From: Lentisphaerota bacterium
GTDB lineage: Bacteria > Verrucomicrobiota > Lentisphaeria > Victivallales > UBA1829
Assembly (NCBI GenBank): GCA_015061845.1
Contig: SUVT01000009.1
Location: 1-47,026, forward strand
Direction of reading: 5' to 3'
DNA: 47,026 nucleotides
Shown: piece after piece, positions 37,196-46,030 of the stretch
How positions within the stretch are numbered: position 1 is the first letter of the stretch
Layout of the letters: every line of letters begins with the position of its first letter
The notes under the pieces: generated by a model
Databases searched by the model: none
What the model was told of the DNA's origin: nothing
Seen by the model: only the letters and a program-made list of their open reading frames with translations
Position numbers and translations under genes: made by a program

Positions 37196-37219
37196 CACAG
37201 GAAGATCGGAGTATGAAAC

Positions 37220-39247
37220 ATGGCAGCAAAAACTTTGAAAGTAAAGGATCTTGCCGGTAAATACGGCTTGTCCCCGAAAGATATTGTAAAAGAACTCCAG
37301 GACCAGGGATATGAAAGTATCACCGGTGCATCCTCCGCGATCCCCCAGGACGAGATCGAGCTGGTCGAAGTTATTATTTCCGAATTTCAGGAAAAGATGA
37401 AAGGCGGCAAGAAAGGAAAACCCGGTAAGAATCAGAACTCTTCCAAGAGTGCATCTCCTTCTGAAGTCACTATGGCTCCGCCGATCATCGTAAAGAATCT
37501 GGCGGATGCTCTCGGAAAACGCCCCAACGAAGTCGTTTCCGGACTCATGATGATGAATGTGCTTGCATCCATCAACCAGTCTGTCGACCCCGATGTAGCA
37601 GTGGAATTCGCTAAAAAATGCGGTATCACGCTCCATATCGGTTCCAAGGCGGATGCCGCCTCTGCAAAAGCGGATGCGGAAGAAATCGATCCCGAAGATG
37701 CAGCAATCGCTCCCGGAAATCCTGACGATCTCAAGCCCCGTTCCCCCATCGTTACCTTCATGGGTCACGTTGACCACGGGAAAACCTCTCTGCAGGACCG
37801 GATCCGTCAGACAAACGTGGCAGGCGGCGAAGCAGGCGGGATCACCCAGAATATCGGTGCATCCGTGGCTCAGCTCAACGGAAAGACCATTACATTCGTT
37901 GATACCCCGGGACACGAAGCCTTCACTCAGATGCGTGCCCGCGGTGCAAACGTCACCGATATCGTCGTTCTCGTTGTAGCAGCTGATGACGGCTTCATGC
38001 CTCAGACAGTGGAAGCATTGAACCACGCTCTTGCGGCAAAAGTGCCTATCATCGTGGCGATCAACAAGTGCGATATCCCCGATGCTGATCCCGACAGAGT
38101 TTTGCTTCACATGCAGCAGAACGGTCTGACCTGCGAAGACTGGGGCGGTGAAACCGCTGCCATCAAAGTCTCTGCAAAGACCGGTGAAGGAATCGAAAAT
38201 CTTCTGGAACGTATTCTTCTGGAAGCAGAAATGCTGGAACTCAAAGCTGACCCGAAACGGGCTGGTTTTGCATACGTTCTGGAATCCCAGCTGGAACAGG
38301 GCTTCGGTCCTACCGCTCACATCATCGTGAAGAGCGGAACCATCAAACTGGGCGATCCCATTCTCTGCGGGGAACACTACGGTAAAGTCAAAAACCTGAT
38401 CGACGTCCACGGGCAGCGCATCAAGTCTGCCGGACCTGCAACCCCTGTGAAAATCGCCGGACTTTCCGGTGTTCCCGAAGCAGGTTCCCGGATGGTTGTT
38501 TGTGAAAATGAAGGCATTGCAAAAGAACTGGCAGCCAAACGTGCCGATGCGAAACGTCAGGAAGAACTCTCTTCCAAGGCGACCGGCGGAACAACTCTGG
38601 AAGAACTCTTCTCCAAGATGGATGAAGATGCCAAGAAACAGCTTTGTGTGGTGCTGAAAGGTGATGTCCGCGGTTCTGTGGAAGCCATCAGCGAATCCTT
38701 CACCAAGCTGCCCAACGATAAAATCGCTGTGAATGTTGTCCACTCCGGTGTGGGTGCAATCACTGAAAATGACGTGCTGCTGGCAAAATCCTCCGGCGGT
38801 ATCGTTGTCGGGTTCCACGTCCGCGTCAATCCCGGTGTCAATGCGCTTGCAAAGAAAGAGAATGTTGAGATCCGTCTCTACTCTATCATTTACGAGTTGC
38901 TGGAAGATATTCAGGATGCTCTTGCAGGACGTCTTGAACCTGAAAAGCGTGAAAAGATCCTTGGTGATGCCCGTATTCTTCAGATCTTTGAACTCTCCAA
39001 AGGTCCCAAAATCTGCGGTTGTATGGTGGACAAAGGTTCTGTCAAGGTTGGAGCGAAGGCACGTGTGTTCCGTAACAACGAACTGATCTTTAACGGAGAA
39101 GTCCGTTCTCTGCGCCGTTTCCACGATGATGTGAAAGAAGTGAAGCAGGGATTGGAATGCGGGATCAAGCTGGATAACTTCCTTGACTTTGAAGTCGGCG
39201 ACCATATTCAGATCTACGATGTGGAACTGAAGAAAGCAACTCTCTGA
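37220..39247 (+). CDS. infB: Translation initiation factor IF-2
   Basis: IF-2 places initiator tRNA on the 30S subunit. The 675-residue protein has a short N-terminal region with a helical initiator domain (KVKDLAGKYGLSPKDIVKEL) and a lysine-rich linker, then the GTPase domain: P loop GHVDHGKT at about residues 182-189, DTPGHEAF, NKCD, and the C-terminal domains ending FEVGDHIQIYD. The form is compact compared with the roughly 890-residue enterobacterial one. It follows nusA by 24 bases and precedes rbfA by 25, the conserved order. Confidence 0.98.
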   Translation: MAAKTLKVKDLAGKYGLSPKDIVKELQDQGYESITGASSAIPQDEIELVEVIISEFQEKMKGGKKGKPGKNQNSSKSASPSEVTMAPPIIVKNLADALGKRPNEVVSGLMMMNVLASINQSVDPDVAVEFAKKCGITLHIGSKADAASAKADAEEIDPEDAAIAPGNPDDLKPRSPIVTFMGHVDHGKTSLQDRIRQTNVAGGEAGGITQNIGASVAQLNGKTITFVDTPGHEAFTQMRARGANVTDIVVLVVAADDGFMPQTVEALNHALAAKVPIIVAINKCDIPDADPDRVLLHMQQNGLTCEDWGGETAAIKVSAKTGEGIENLLERILLEAEMLELKADPKRAGFAYVLESQLEQGFGPTAHIIVKSGTIKLGDPILCGEHYGKVKNLIDVHGQRIKSAGPATPVKIAGLSGVPEAGSRMVVCENEGIAKELAAKRADAKRQEELSSKATGGTTLEELFSKMDEDAKKQLCVVLKGDVRGSVEAISESFTKLPNDKIAVNVVHSGVGAITENDVLLAKSSGGIVVGFHVRVNPGVNALAKKENVEIRLYSIIYELLEDIQDALAGRLEPEKREKILGDARILQIFELSKGPKICGCMVDKGSVKVGAKARVFRNNELIFNGEVRSLRRFHDDVKEVKQGLECGIKLDNFLDFEVGDHIQIYDVELKKATL

Positions 39248-39272
39248 TTGACTGCAGGAAGGAAGGGAAACG

Positions 39273-39647
39273 ATGCCTTTTACACCTGATCGAATTGCAA
39301 GAGTGAATGCGCTTCTCAAGCGTGAGATCGCAGACTCTCTGGAAAAATTATGTATCTCGCTTCCGGGCGCGCTGATTTCCGTGGTGAAGGTAAACACCTC
39401 CTCCACTCTGCGGAACGCTACCGTTTACGTCAGTGTTTTCGGGGGCAAAAATGCGGCAGAAAATCTGGAAGAAAAAGCTCTGGAACTGCTGGAAAGCCGC
39501 CGGATCGACATTCAGAATTGCGTCTCCAGAGACGTGATTCTGAAATATACGCCCGTCCTGCGCTTTGTCGCCGACCACAATATTGCGGAAGGTGACCGCG
39601 TTCTTGCCATTCTCCGTGAACTGGAAGAAGGAGAAAACAAAAAATGA
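39273..39647 (+). CDS. rbfA: Ribosome-binding factor A
   Basis: RbfA is a late-stage 30S maturation factor acting on the 5' end of 16S rRNA. The 124-residue protein has the KH-like fold typical of the family: RIARVNALLKREIADSLEKL at the start, ISVVKVNTSSTLRNATVYVSVF, and the C-terminal LKYTPVLRFVADHNIAEGDRV. AAGGAAGG precedes the ATG. It overlaps nrnA by four bases. Length and neighbours are standard for infB-rbfA. Confidence 0.95.
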   Translation: MPFTPDRIARVNALLKREIADSLEKLCISLPGALISVVKVNTSSTLRNATVYVSVFGGKNAAENLEEKALELLESRRIDIQNCVSRDVILKYTPVLRFVADHNIAEGDRVLAILRELEEGENKK

Positions 39648-40627
39648 CACCCCAGGCGTTCCGTGATGCTTTGGATGGTGCAAAAAACCGTGGAAACGGC
39701 TTGATCCTGATTGCGGCGCATTGCCGTCCGGATGGAGATGCCGTTTCCTCCGTTTCTGCAACGGCGGGGATCCTCAGAGATGCCGGTTATAACGCAGTAG
39801 GGATTCTTCCTGAACCTGTGCCGGATTCCTGTGTTTCCTTTATTCCGGAAGAGTATATCATCCGCAGCGCAGCCGGAGTTCAGCCGGAACTTTTTGTGAT
39901 CGTGGACTGTTCCAATCCGGAACGGATCGCTGCTGGCGGTTTTGTTCCTGCTTGTCCGGTCATCAATATCGACCATCATCCGGACAACTCCCAGAAAGCG
40001 GATCTTTCACTTGTCCGTCCGGAATGTTGCGCCACAGCTGAAGCTCTTTTCCATCTTTTCACCGATTGCGGTTTTACGATCTCCAAAGAAAATGCCACCC
40101 GGCTTCTGCTTGGGATCCTGACCGATTCCGGCTGTTTCCGGTTTGACAACACCACTCCGGAAGCGTTGGAAGCCGCAGCCGCATTGATCCGGCTGGGCGC
40201 AGACCGTCATTCGATCGTGCTGGAAGCGTTTCTGAACAGAGATGCCGGACTGGTCCGGTTGGAAGCTGATCTTCTGAATAACGGACTGCATACCGCCTTT
40301 GACGGAAAAGCTGCATGGTTTGTGCTGACAAAAGCACTTCTTGCCAAGTACGGTGTGGATGTCCGCAATACAGAAAACCTGATCGATGCCGTACGGAACA
40401 TCCGCGGTGTTGAATTTGCGGCACTCCTCCGGGAAGAACCCGGCGGCTACAAACTCTCCCTCCGGACAAAAAACGCCCCCTGGTCCGCAGGAAAAGTCGC
40501 CCGCAGATTGAACGGCGGCGGTCATGAAATGGCAGCCGGCGGTTTTATTCCGGCAAAAACAGCTGATGAAGCAGGTGAGATCCTCACCAAACAGATACAA
40601 ATGGAATTTGATGCAAATGAGAAATAA
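39644..40627 (+). CDS. nrnA: DHH-family phosphoesterase (NrnA-type)
   Basis: The 327-residue protein is a DHH/DHHA1 phosphoesterase. Motifs are AAHCRPDGDAVSS, VDCSNPERI, INIDHHPDNS (the DHH), LTDSGCFRFDNTTPE, and the DHHA1 substrate motif NGGGHEMAAGGF near the end. Such enzymes degrade short RNA pieces (nanoRNA), 3'-phosphoadenosine 5'-phosphate or cyclic dinucleotide products. The position between rbfA and truB is the usual place for this bifunctional NrnA-like member. It starts inside the end of rbfA and overlaps truB by 11 bases. Cytoplasmic. Confidence 0.92.
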   Translation: MTPQAFRDALDGAKNRGNGLILIAAHCRPDGDAVSSVSATAGILRDAGYNAVGILPEPVPDSCVSFIPEEYIIRSAAGVQPELFVIVDCSNPERIAAGGFVPACPVINIDHHPDNSQKADLSLVRPECCATAEALFHLFTDCGFTISKENATRLLLGILTDSGCFRFDNTTPEALEAAAALIRLGADRHSIVLEAFLNRDAGLVRLEADLLNNGLHTAFDGKAAWFVLTKALLAKYGVDVRNTENLIDAVRNIRGVEFAALLREEPGGYKLSLRTKNAPWSAGKVARRLNGGGHEMAAGGFIPAKTADEAGEILTKQIQMEFDANEK

Positions 40628-41378
40628 TCCCAGAAAACACAGACTTCCCCCCTTTGAAAAGAGCGGGATCATCTTGGTCAACAAACCCGCCGACTGGACA
40701 AGTCACGATGTAGTGTCATTCATCCGCGCACGGTTCAATGTACCGAAAGCCGGACACTGCGGAACTCTTGACCCGGCGGCTACCGGACTGCTGGTCGTAG
40801 TCATCGGAAAATTCACCAAACTGAGCCAGAAATTCAGCGGGGAAGATAAAACTTACGAAGGAACGATCCTTCTTGGTACCGTGACAGATTCCCAGGATCT
40901 GGATGGTGAAATCATTCAGCAGAATGACTGGTCCGCCGTCACTCCCGAACGGCTGGAAGAAGGTTTCATGAACTTCCTCGGCGATATCGAACAGGTTCCG
41001 CCCATGGTCTCCGCAGTCAAAAAAGACGGCAAACGTCTTTATGCGCTGGCACGGGAAGGAATCGAAGTGGAACGGGAAGCAAAACCGGTTACCATCGAGT
41101 CCATCAAGCTCACCCGGATCGAATTGCCTTATGCGGATTTTGTGGTCAAATGTTCCAAGGGAACTTACATCAGAACCCTTTGTTCTGATGTTGGCGAACT
41201 GCTGGGCTGCGGTGCATGTCTCAGCCGTTTGAACAGAATCCAGAGCGGTGAATTTGAACTGACCGAAGCAGTGACCATTGATGAGATGAAGACCTGGGAT
41301 CAGGCACAGCTCGCCGACTATGTAGATCACTACCTCCATACCAGAATTCAGAAGATCCAGAAATTTTCCGACTTCTGA
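40617..41378 (+). CDS. truB: tRNA pseudouridine-55 synthase
   Basis: TruB makes pseudouridine 55 in the T loop of tRNAs. The protein has ILVNKPADWTSHDV, the catalytic loop KAGHCGTLDPAATGLL with Asp52, and CSKGTYIRTLCSDVG. I place the start at the ATG at 40617, where GGAA lies ten bases upstream; the ATG at 40611 is too close to it and longer in-frame starts lie inside nrnA. That gives 253 residues, a short form without the C-terminal PUA-like domain, common outside enterics. The start overlaps the nrnA end by 11 bases. Confidence 0.96.
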   Translation: MRNNPRKHRLPPFEKSGIILVNKPADWTSHDVVSFIRARFNVPKAGHCGTLDPAATGLLVVVIGKFTKLSQKFSGEDKTYEGTILLGTVTDSQDLDGEIIQQNDWSAVTPERLEEGFMNFLGDIEQVPPMVSAVKKDGKRLYALAREGIEVEREAKPVTIESIKLTRIELPYADFVVKCSKGTYIRTLCSDVGELLGCGACLSRLNRIQSGEFELTEAVTIDEMKTWDQAQLADYVDHYLHTRIQKIQKFSDF

Positions 41379-41417
41379 TCCGCTCGCAAAACAGTAACTT
41401 TACCGGAGACCTAAAAT

Positions 41418-43013
41418 ATGTTATCATTTCAGCAGATCGAACAGACAGCAAACGAGTTTCTGAAAAATTTCAGCGGCGACCGTTTTGAGTTTTCCGAAGC
41501 GGCAGATTTTCTGTTTGAAAAGTTTCCCGCCAAGGACAACGATGAAAAAGATATGACGGAAAAGAAGCTCCGGAATGTTCTGGATTGTGCCGATGACGGG
41601 CTTGCCAGAACCTTTTACGGCGATACCTTCTACGTTCTCGACCGCTATCTGAAAGGTCTGGTCTTCCGCTGTAAACCGCGCCCCTTTGAACTGGAAGAAG
41701 GAATCCTCGTTCCCGGTGCAAGATTTGAACCGTTCCATTCTCCCGAACTCTTCGTAGATGACTTGGAAATCAGCTCTTCCTGCGGTAAGATCCCGATGAA
41801 AGAGTACAAGGCATCCTATGAAAAAGTGGAAGATCTTTACTATCTGCTGGGACCCGGCGGAACAATCGATATGTTTTATGCGGAAAAGCAGGATAACACC
41901 GATGCGATCATGTCAGCCGGCGGCTTGAAAGGTTCTCTGCGCCTCAGTCAGACCGTTTTTGATTTCTCTCAGTTCTACAAAGAACACAATGTCCGGAACG
42001 GCGATATCCTGAAGTTCACCCTGGATTCCTACATGAACGGAACGATCCGTGTGGAACATGAACCCCGCCCGGATGCACCGTCCGCAAAAGATACTCAGGA
42101 ATGGATCAAGAAGTTTGAAAAATTCCTCGGAAAAGTCTGCCGGGATTACAAAGATTCTTTCGATATCCCTGTCCAGATGCTTTATGCCTATATTTACGGC
42201 GAAGATGAGGGAACAGATCTCCGGAAAATGCGTGGTCCTTCCATTGATACCTACCACACGCTCATGCAGAACATTGAGTTCCGCCGCGAAGGTGTGGACT
42301 GGCTCCTGACCTCTGCCGATAACGATGACGACAGTGATATCTTCTCTCTGCCCGATCAGAAGGAAGAAAAACACTCCTGCACCTGCGGTCACGATCACAA
42401 AGATCATGAATGTACCTGCGGTCATGACCACAAGGATCATGAATGCACCTGCGGACATGACCACGAATGTACCTGCGGTCACGATCACAAGGAAGATAAC
42501 GGGGAGATTTCACCGGATCAGTTTACGATTTCTGCCGGTTCTCTGGAATCCATGGATGCGATCTGCAAGGAGTTGAGCGCAGACTTCCGGGAAGCAGAAT
42601 TCCGTGCAGCTGTCTTCGATGCCATGGCATCCGGAATGGAAGATTTTGCTGAGTTTGAACGTGTCAACGGAACATTCTTTGAATTGAAGTTCCAGGATGA
42701 GGCGCAGAAAGCGGTTTTTCTCAACTTTGCGGAAGATATCTGGGAATATGTGACTGAGATCTATGCTCATAATATTGATGCGTTGAAAGCCCCGCTGCGG
42801 CAGCGTCTGCTGGAAATCAACAGCCGTTGTTCCGATCTTCAGAAAGACAATGCTTCAGATAAGAAAGCATCCCGTAAACTCGGCGAACTCCGTCAGGACA
42901 TCCGTGCTACACTGGCGTTGCTTTCCACAGATGCAGAGCTTGATGAAAGTGCCATTGAAGATCTTGATCTGCGGATCGGGGATATTGAAGATGCTCTCGA
43001 CGATTATCTGTAA
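41418..43013 (+). CDS. Unrecognised acidic protein with CTCGHDH metal-binding repeats
   Basis: I do not recognise this 531-residue protein. It has no signal peptide or membrane helix and is acidic. Residues ~1-300 look globular (FSGDRFEFSEAADFLFEKF, LARTFYGDTFYVLDRYLKG, LYAYIYGEDEGTDLRKM). Residues ~321-359 hold four copies of CTCGHDH joined by KDHE, KDHE and E, giving eight Cys and more than eight His. Residues ~370-531 include a helical tail with coiled-coil character (SRCSDLQKDNASDKKASRKL). The repeat suggests Zn, Ni or Cu binding or storage. It follows truB by 39 bases with CGGAGA before the ATG and precedes the Cys-rich FmdB-type gene. A role in metal supply or ribosome-related stress is possible but unproven. 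Confidence 0.75.
   Translation: MLSFQQIEQTANEFLKNFSGDRFEFSEAADFLFEKFPAKDNDEKDMTEKKLRNVLDCADDGLARTFYGDTFYVLDRYLKGLVFRCKPRPFELEEGILVPGARFEPFHSPELFVDDLEISSSCGKIPMKEYKASYEKVEDLYYLLGPGGTIDMFYAEKQDNTDAIMSAGGLKGSLRLSQTVFDFSQFYKEHNVRNGDILKFTLDSYMNGTIRVEHEPRPDAPSAKDTQEWIKKFEKFLGKVCRDYKDSFDIPVQMLYAYIYGEDEGTDLRKMRGPSIDTYHTLMQNIEFRREGVDWLLTSADNDDDSDIFSLPDQKEEKHSCTCGHDHKDHECTCGHDHKDHECTCGHDHECTCGHDHKEDNGEISPDQFTISAGSLESMDAICKELSADFREAEFRAAVFDAMASGMEDFAEFERVNGTFFELKFQDEAQKAVFLNFAEDIWEYVTEIYAHNIDALKAPLRQRLLEINSRCSDLQKDNASDKKASRKLGELRQDIRATLALLSTDAELDESAIEDLDLRIGDIEDALDDYL
42378..42494 (+). repeat. In-frame tandem repeat coding for CTCGHDH units
   Basis: Two 33-base units (42378-42410, 42411-42443) code for CTCGHDHKDHE. 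A 24-base shortened third (42444-42467) and a final unit to 42494 follow. Silent differences at third positions (TGC/TGT, GAT/GAC, GGT/GGA) show the units are not recent exact copies; selection has kept the protein motif. Confidence 0.9.
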
Positions 43014-43030
43014 GAAAAGGAGTTTGTTTC

Positions 43031-43264
43031 ATGCCTATTTTTGAATATCACTGCGAAAAATGCGGGGAAGAGTTTGAAAAGCTCGTTCCCAAAGCGGACT
43101 CAAAGGTCCATTGTGAAAAATGCGGCAGCGGAGAGGTGAAAAAGAAACTTTCCACATTCGCCACATCCGTCCCGAGTTCCAACTCCTGTCCTGTAATGGG
43201 AAGCTGTCCTTCTGCTTCGGGCGGCTGCGCCCATGGCGGCGGATGCTGCTGTGGTGGTCACTGA
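43031..43264 (+). CDS. FmdB-type zinc ribbon protein with Cys/Gly-rich tail
   Basis: The 77-residue protein begins MPIFEYHCEKCGEEFEKLV and has four zinc-binding cysteines (Cys8, Cys11, Cys28, Cys31) in the FmdB regulatory-type ribbon. The tail reads SSNSCPVMGSCPSASGGC and ends AHGGGCCCGGH, adding six Cys and three His that could bind further metal. FmdB-like proteins are small and of uncertain function; the founding member was linked to control of formamidase genes. It lies 17 bases after the CTCGHDH-repeat gene and shares one base with the start of rsmA. The next-door pairing of two Cys/His-rich proteins is notable. Confidence 0.88.
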   Translation: MPIFEYHCEKCGEEFEKLVPKADSKVHCEKCGSGEVKKKLSTFATSVPSSNSCPVMGSCPSASGGCAHGGGCCCGGH

Positions 43265-44079
43265 TGAAAAACGCTGAAATGAACCAGATCCTGACGGCTG
43301 CCGGAGTTCGTCCCAATAAGAAACTCGGGCAGAACTTTCTGATCGATGCAAATTTCCTTGACTGGATCGTGCGGGAATCCGGTGCTGCGCCCGGCGCAAA
43401 TATTCTGGAAGTCGGTCCCGGATTCGGAGCTCTTACAGAACGGATGCTTGCAGAGGGTGCAACAGTTACGGCAGTGGAATTTGACCACAGAATCGCAGAG
43501 TGGCTCCGTCAGAATCTCTGTCCGAAAGGTTTGAACCTTGTCGAAGGCGATGCCTGCAAAGTCAAACTGGATAAGATTTATCCCGGAGATTACAAGATGA
43601 TCTCCAACCTTCCTTACTCCGCCGGAACCATCGTGGTTGCCAATCTTCTTGACAGCCCGAATCCGCCGGAAGAGATGGTGATCATGCTTCAGAAAGAGGT
43701 TGCTTTGCGCCTTGCGGCAAAGCCCGGAACCCATGATTACGGAGCATTATCCGTGCGTGTTCAGGTGCTTTATGAAGCAACGCCTCTGCGGATCGCCCCT
43801 CCGGAAATGTTCCATCCGCGCCCGGAAGTCGATTCCTGTGTGATCCGTCTGAAACGCCTGGCAAATCCGCCATCCGCAGAATACCGGAAGAAACTTTCCC
43901 AGCTTGTCCGTCTTGCCTTTGGACAACGGCGCAAAAAAATGATCAAGCAGCTGACCGGGCTGTTCGGCAAGGAAAAAATCGCCGAAATCTATGAACAGGT
44001 CGGTTTGAAAGAAGATATCCGTGCAGAACGGGTTACGGTTGATCAGTTCAAACAGCTTACGGATATCCTGATCGGATAA
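43264..44079 (+). CDS. rsmA: 16S rRNA dimethyladenosine transferase RsmA (KsgA)
   Basis: RsmA dimethylates two adjacent adenosines in helix 45 of 16S rRNA late in 30S assembly. The 271-residue protein has LGQNFLID, the SAM motif EVGPGFGALTE, FDHRIAEWL, GDACKV, and catalytic NLPYS; C-terminal FHPRPEVDSCVIRLK is also typical. The ATG at 43264 overlaps the last base of the preceding TGA (TGATG), a coupled start. Longer in-frame starts upstream lie inside the fmdB gene. It ends the plus-strand translation run with an AT-rich terminator beyond. Confidence 0.97.
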   Translation: MKNAEMNQILTAAGVRPNKKLGQNFLIDANFLDWIVRESGAAPGANILEVGPGFGALTERMLAEGATVTAVEFDHRIAEWLRQNLCPKGLNLVEGDACKVKLDKIYPGDYKMISNLPYSAGTIVVANLLDSPNPPEEMVIMLQKEVALRLAAKPGTHDYGALSVRVQVLYEATPLRIAPPEMFHPRPEVDSCVIRLKRLANPPSAEYRKKLSQLVRLAFGQRRKKMIKQLTGLFGKEKIAEIYEQVGLKEDIRAERVTVDQFKQLTDILIG

Positions 44080-44100
44080 ATCATTCATGTCTCCCGGCAT

Positions 44101-44130
44101 AAAACTGAGTTTTCAAAGTTTTCAGTTTTT
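44101..44130. terminator. AT-rich bidirectional terminator candidate
   Basis: AAAACTGA (44101-44108) pairs with TCAGTTTT (44122-44129), followed on the plus strand by T5 with the last T inside the arm, and on the minus strand by T4. It lies 21 bases after rsmA and 31 after the end of the converging HEFCH gene. The stem is weak, so strength is doubtful. Confidence 0.5.
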
Positions 44131-44160
44131 GGAGTACAGCAAATTCTTTACCGGAAGTCT

Positions 44161-45102
44161 TCAAACGATTTCCGGTATTTTTTCTAACTGAAGAATCACG
44201 TTCCAGCGGAAATCCTGTTCCGCTTTTTCTTCCAGAAGAGTCCGGAGCTGTTCTGGTTTCGTTTTGGCAAAAGTGCAAATCTCTTCGTACACCGAACGGA
44301 ACAGAATCGCTCTTGCATTACGGAACCCGGCTTTCTCAAGGTTCCGTTTTGCCGCTTTGTATTTCCCGGTCTGTATAATATTTCTGACAATCAGATATAA
44401 GGGCCAAGCCAATGCAAGAACCCAGAAGGGAAGAATGAGTGAATTATTCAACTGCATAACCGTGATCACGGTCTGTACCAATGCAAGCAGCACCGCCGGA
44501 ATCACAAAGAGAATCGCATCAAGATCCCTCTGAAAACAGTTTCCGATAGCACGGCGCAGCCATTTTTTGGAAATGCCATAGGCAAAATGTTCTTCCAGCT
44601 CCTGATCCATCAGGGGCATCCGTGCAGCATGACAGAACTCATGGGAGATCAGTTCTGCACGGTCATAGATGAACCATTTTGCCCGTTTCGCAAAATTCTT
44701 ACGGATCACGATCACCGGAGTCGGGTTTTCCTCTTCCCAGACGGCACAGCCGCCCCAGAAGATCCCGAATTCCCGGTCAGGGAAAAAGCCGGGAACCCAG
44801 CGGACAGAAAATTGATAGGCTTCTTCCGTCCGGGCAGTCGCTTCTTCCAGGATCTCCTGCGGGATCTGATTTTTCAGATTGACATTCAATCCCGGGAAAA
44901 TTTCCAGTTTTCCCTTCTTATCGAACCGGTCATAGAATTGCAAACCATGCTTTTTGACTTCCGCAATACGGGCGGCATACGTTTCAGCATTTTCTCCGGG
45001 CTGAACAAGAAAACCTGCATGATCCAGCTCAACTGCTGCATCAAGGTCTCCGGTTCCTGCCCGGCGGATCAATTCGTCTGAAGGGAACAAATCGTGATTC
45101 AT
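44161..45102 (-). CDS. Putative membrane zinc-peptidase-like protein (HEFCH)
   Basis: I do not recognise this 313-residue protein. Its first half is cytoplasmic-looking and holds HEFCH at residues 154-158, an HEXXH zinc signature, with a following acidic segment (QELEEHFAYG, near 165-175) that could give the third ligand. Two hydrophobic helices follow (about 197-220, FVIPAVLLALVQTVITVM; and 226-245, FWVLALAWPLYLIV). The C terminus is charged. It starts ten bases after pyrD and probably shares the pyrK-pyrD transcript. Its activity is inferred only from the motif. Confidence 0.7.
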   Translation of the reverse strand: MNHDLFPSDELIRRAGTGDLDAAVELDHAGFLVQPGENAETYAARIAEVKKHGLQFYDRFDKKGKLEIFPGLNVNLKNQIPQEILEEATARTEEAYQFSVRWVPGFFPDREFGIFWGGCAVWEEENPTPVIVIRKNFAKRAKWFIYDRAELISHEFCHAARMPLMDQELEEHFAYGISKKWLRRAIGNCFQRDLDAILFVIPAVLLALVQTVITVMQLNNSLILPFWVLALAWPLYLIVRNIIQTGKYKAAKRNLEKAGFRNARAILFRSVYEEICTFAKTKPEQLRTLLEEKAEQDFRWNVILQLEKIPEIV

Positions 45103-45112
45103 GGATCTATCC

Positions 45113-46030
45113 TTACAGATTTACGGTTCCGATCACTTCTGTGACGGATTTTGCACCAATCCGTTCCAGCCACTGTTCCAGGCCGTGAACGACTTCGATG
45201 GGAGCCATGGGATTGGTGAATGTGGCAGTTCCCACCGCCACTGCAGATGCTCCGGCTATCAGATATTCTGCCGCATCACGCCAGGTTTCGATCCCGCCCA
45301 TACCGATAATGGGGATTTTAACCGCTTTTGCAGCGTCGTAGACCGCTTTGATCCCCACAGGCTTGACACAAGGTCCGCTCAAGCCTCCGGTCACGTTAGC
45401 GAGCTTCGGACGGCGTGTTTCAATGTCGATCGCCATCGCAGGGATCGTATTGATCATGGAGAGCATGTCACTTCCGGCATCTTCTGCTGCTTTTGCAAAG
45501 ACAGGGATCGCACCGTTGGGGCTGAGTTTGGTGATAATGGGAATCTTTGTGGCATTGCGTACCGCCGAGATCACGCCTGCCATCTTCTGCGGATCAGCAC
45601 TGAAAGAGATTCCCCCCTCTTTCACGTTCGGACAGGAGACGTTGATCTCAAGTGCTGCGATACCATCGGATTCCGCTTCCAGTTTTTCCGCCGTTTCGCG
45701 GTATTCATCAAGACTTCTGCCCCAGATATTGACGATCACAGTCGCACCGCGTTTCCGCAGTCCGGGCAGATAGTGGTCATCGTGCAGAAATTTATCCACA
45801 CCGGGCCCCTGAAGACCGATGGCGTTCAACATACCGCTGACGACTTCTGCGACGCGGGGCGTGGGGTTTCCGTGAACCTGACGGGTCGTAACGCCTTTCA
45901 CAACGACAGCTCCAAGATCTTCCGGCGGGAAGAAGCCTTCATATTCCATTCCGTAACCGAATGTTCCGGAGGCGGTCATCACAGGATTTTTCAGGGTCAG
46001 AGGACCCAGTTTGACAGAGAGATCAGGCAT
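45113..46030 (-). CDS. pyrD: Dihydroorotate dehydrogenase, class 1B catalytic subunit
   Basis: PyrD oxidises dihydroorotate to orotate in pyrimidine synthesis with FMN; the 1B type passes electrons to NAD through PyrK. The protein has NPVMTASGTFGYG, GVTTRQVHGNPTPRV, ALEINVSCPNVKEGG with catalytic Cys133 (the mark of class 1), and GMGGIETWRDAAEYL. The ATG at 46030 has AAGGAGG upstream; longer in-frame starts lie inside pyrK. That gives 305 residues. It overlaps pyrK by eight bases. The neighbouring pyrK confirms the 1B assignment. Confidence 0.97.
   Translation of the reverse strand: MPDLSVKLGPLTLKNPVMTASGTFGYGMEYEGFFPPEDLGAVVVKGVTTRQVHGNPTPRVAEVVSGMLNAIGLQGPGVDKFLHDDHYLPGLRKRGATVIVNIWGRSLDEYRETAEKLEAESDGIAALEINVSCPNVKEGGISFSADPQKMAGVISAVRNATKIPIITKLSPNGAIPVFAKAAEDAGSDMLSMINTIPAMAIDIETRRPKLANVTGGLSGPCVKPVGIKAVYDAAKAVKIPIIGMGGIETWRDAAEYLIAGASAVAVGTATFTNPMAPIEVVHGLEQWLERIGAKSVTEVIGTVNL

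Noticed and set aside
37184-39406. Open frame of 740 codons on the minus strand opposite infB
   Set aside because: It is antisense to a certain infB gene, has an aromatic-, His- and Asp-rich composition with no family motif, and comes from codon bias on the coding strand.
40524-40616. Longer N terminus for truB starting at 40524
   Set aside because: The extension lies wholly within nrnA and does not resemble TruB; a ribosome site fits the ATG at 40617.
42378-42494. Tandem repeat considered as a CRISPR-like array
   Set aside because: Units are 33 bases with no unique spacers, in frame, and the variation is synonymous.
43120-43263. Longer N terminus for rsmA starting at 43120
   Set aside because: It lies inside the fmdB-type gene. 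The TGATG overlap at 43262-43266 gives the normal RsmA start.
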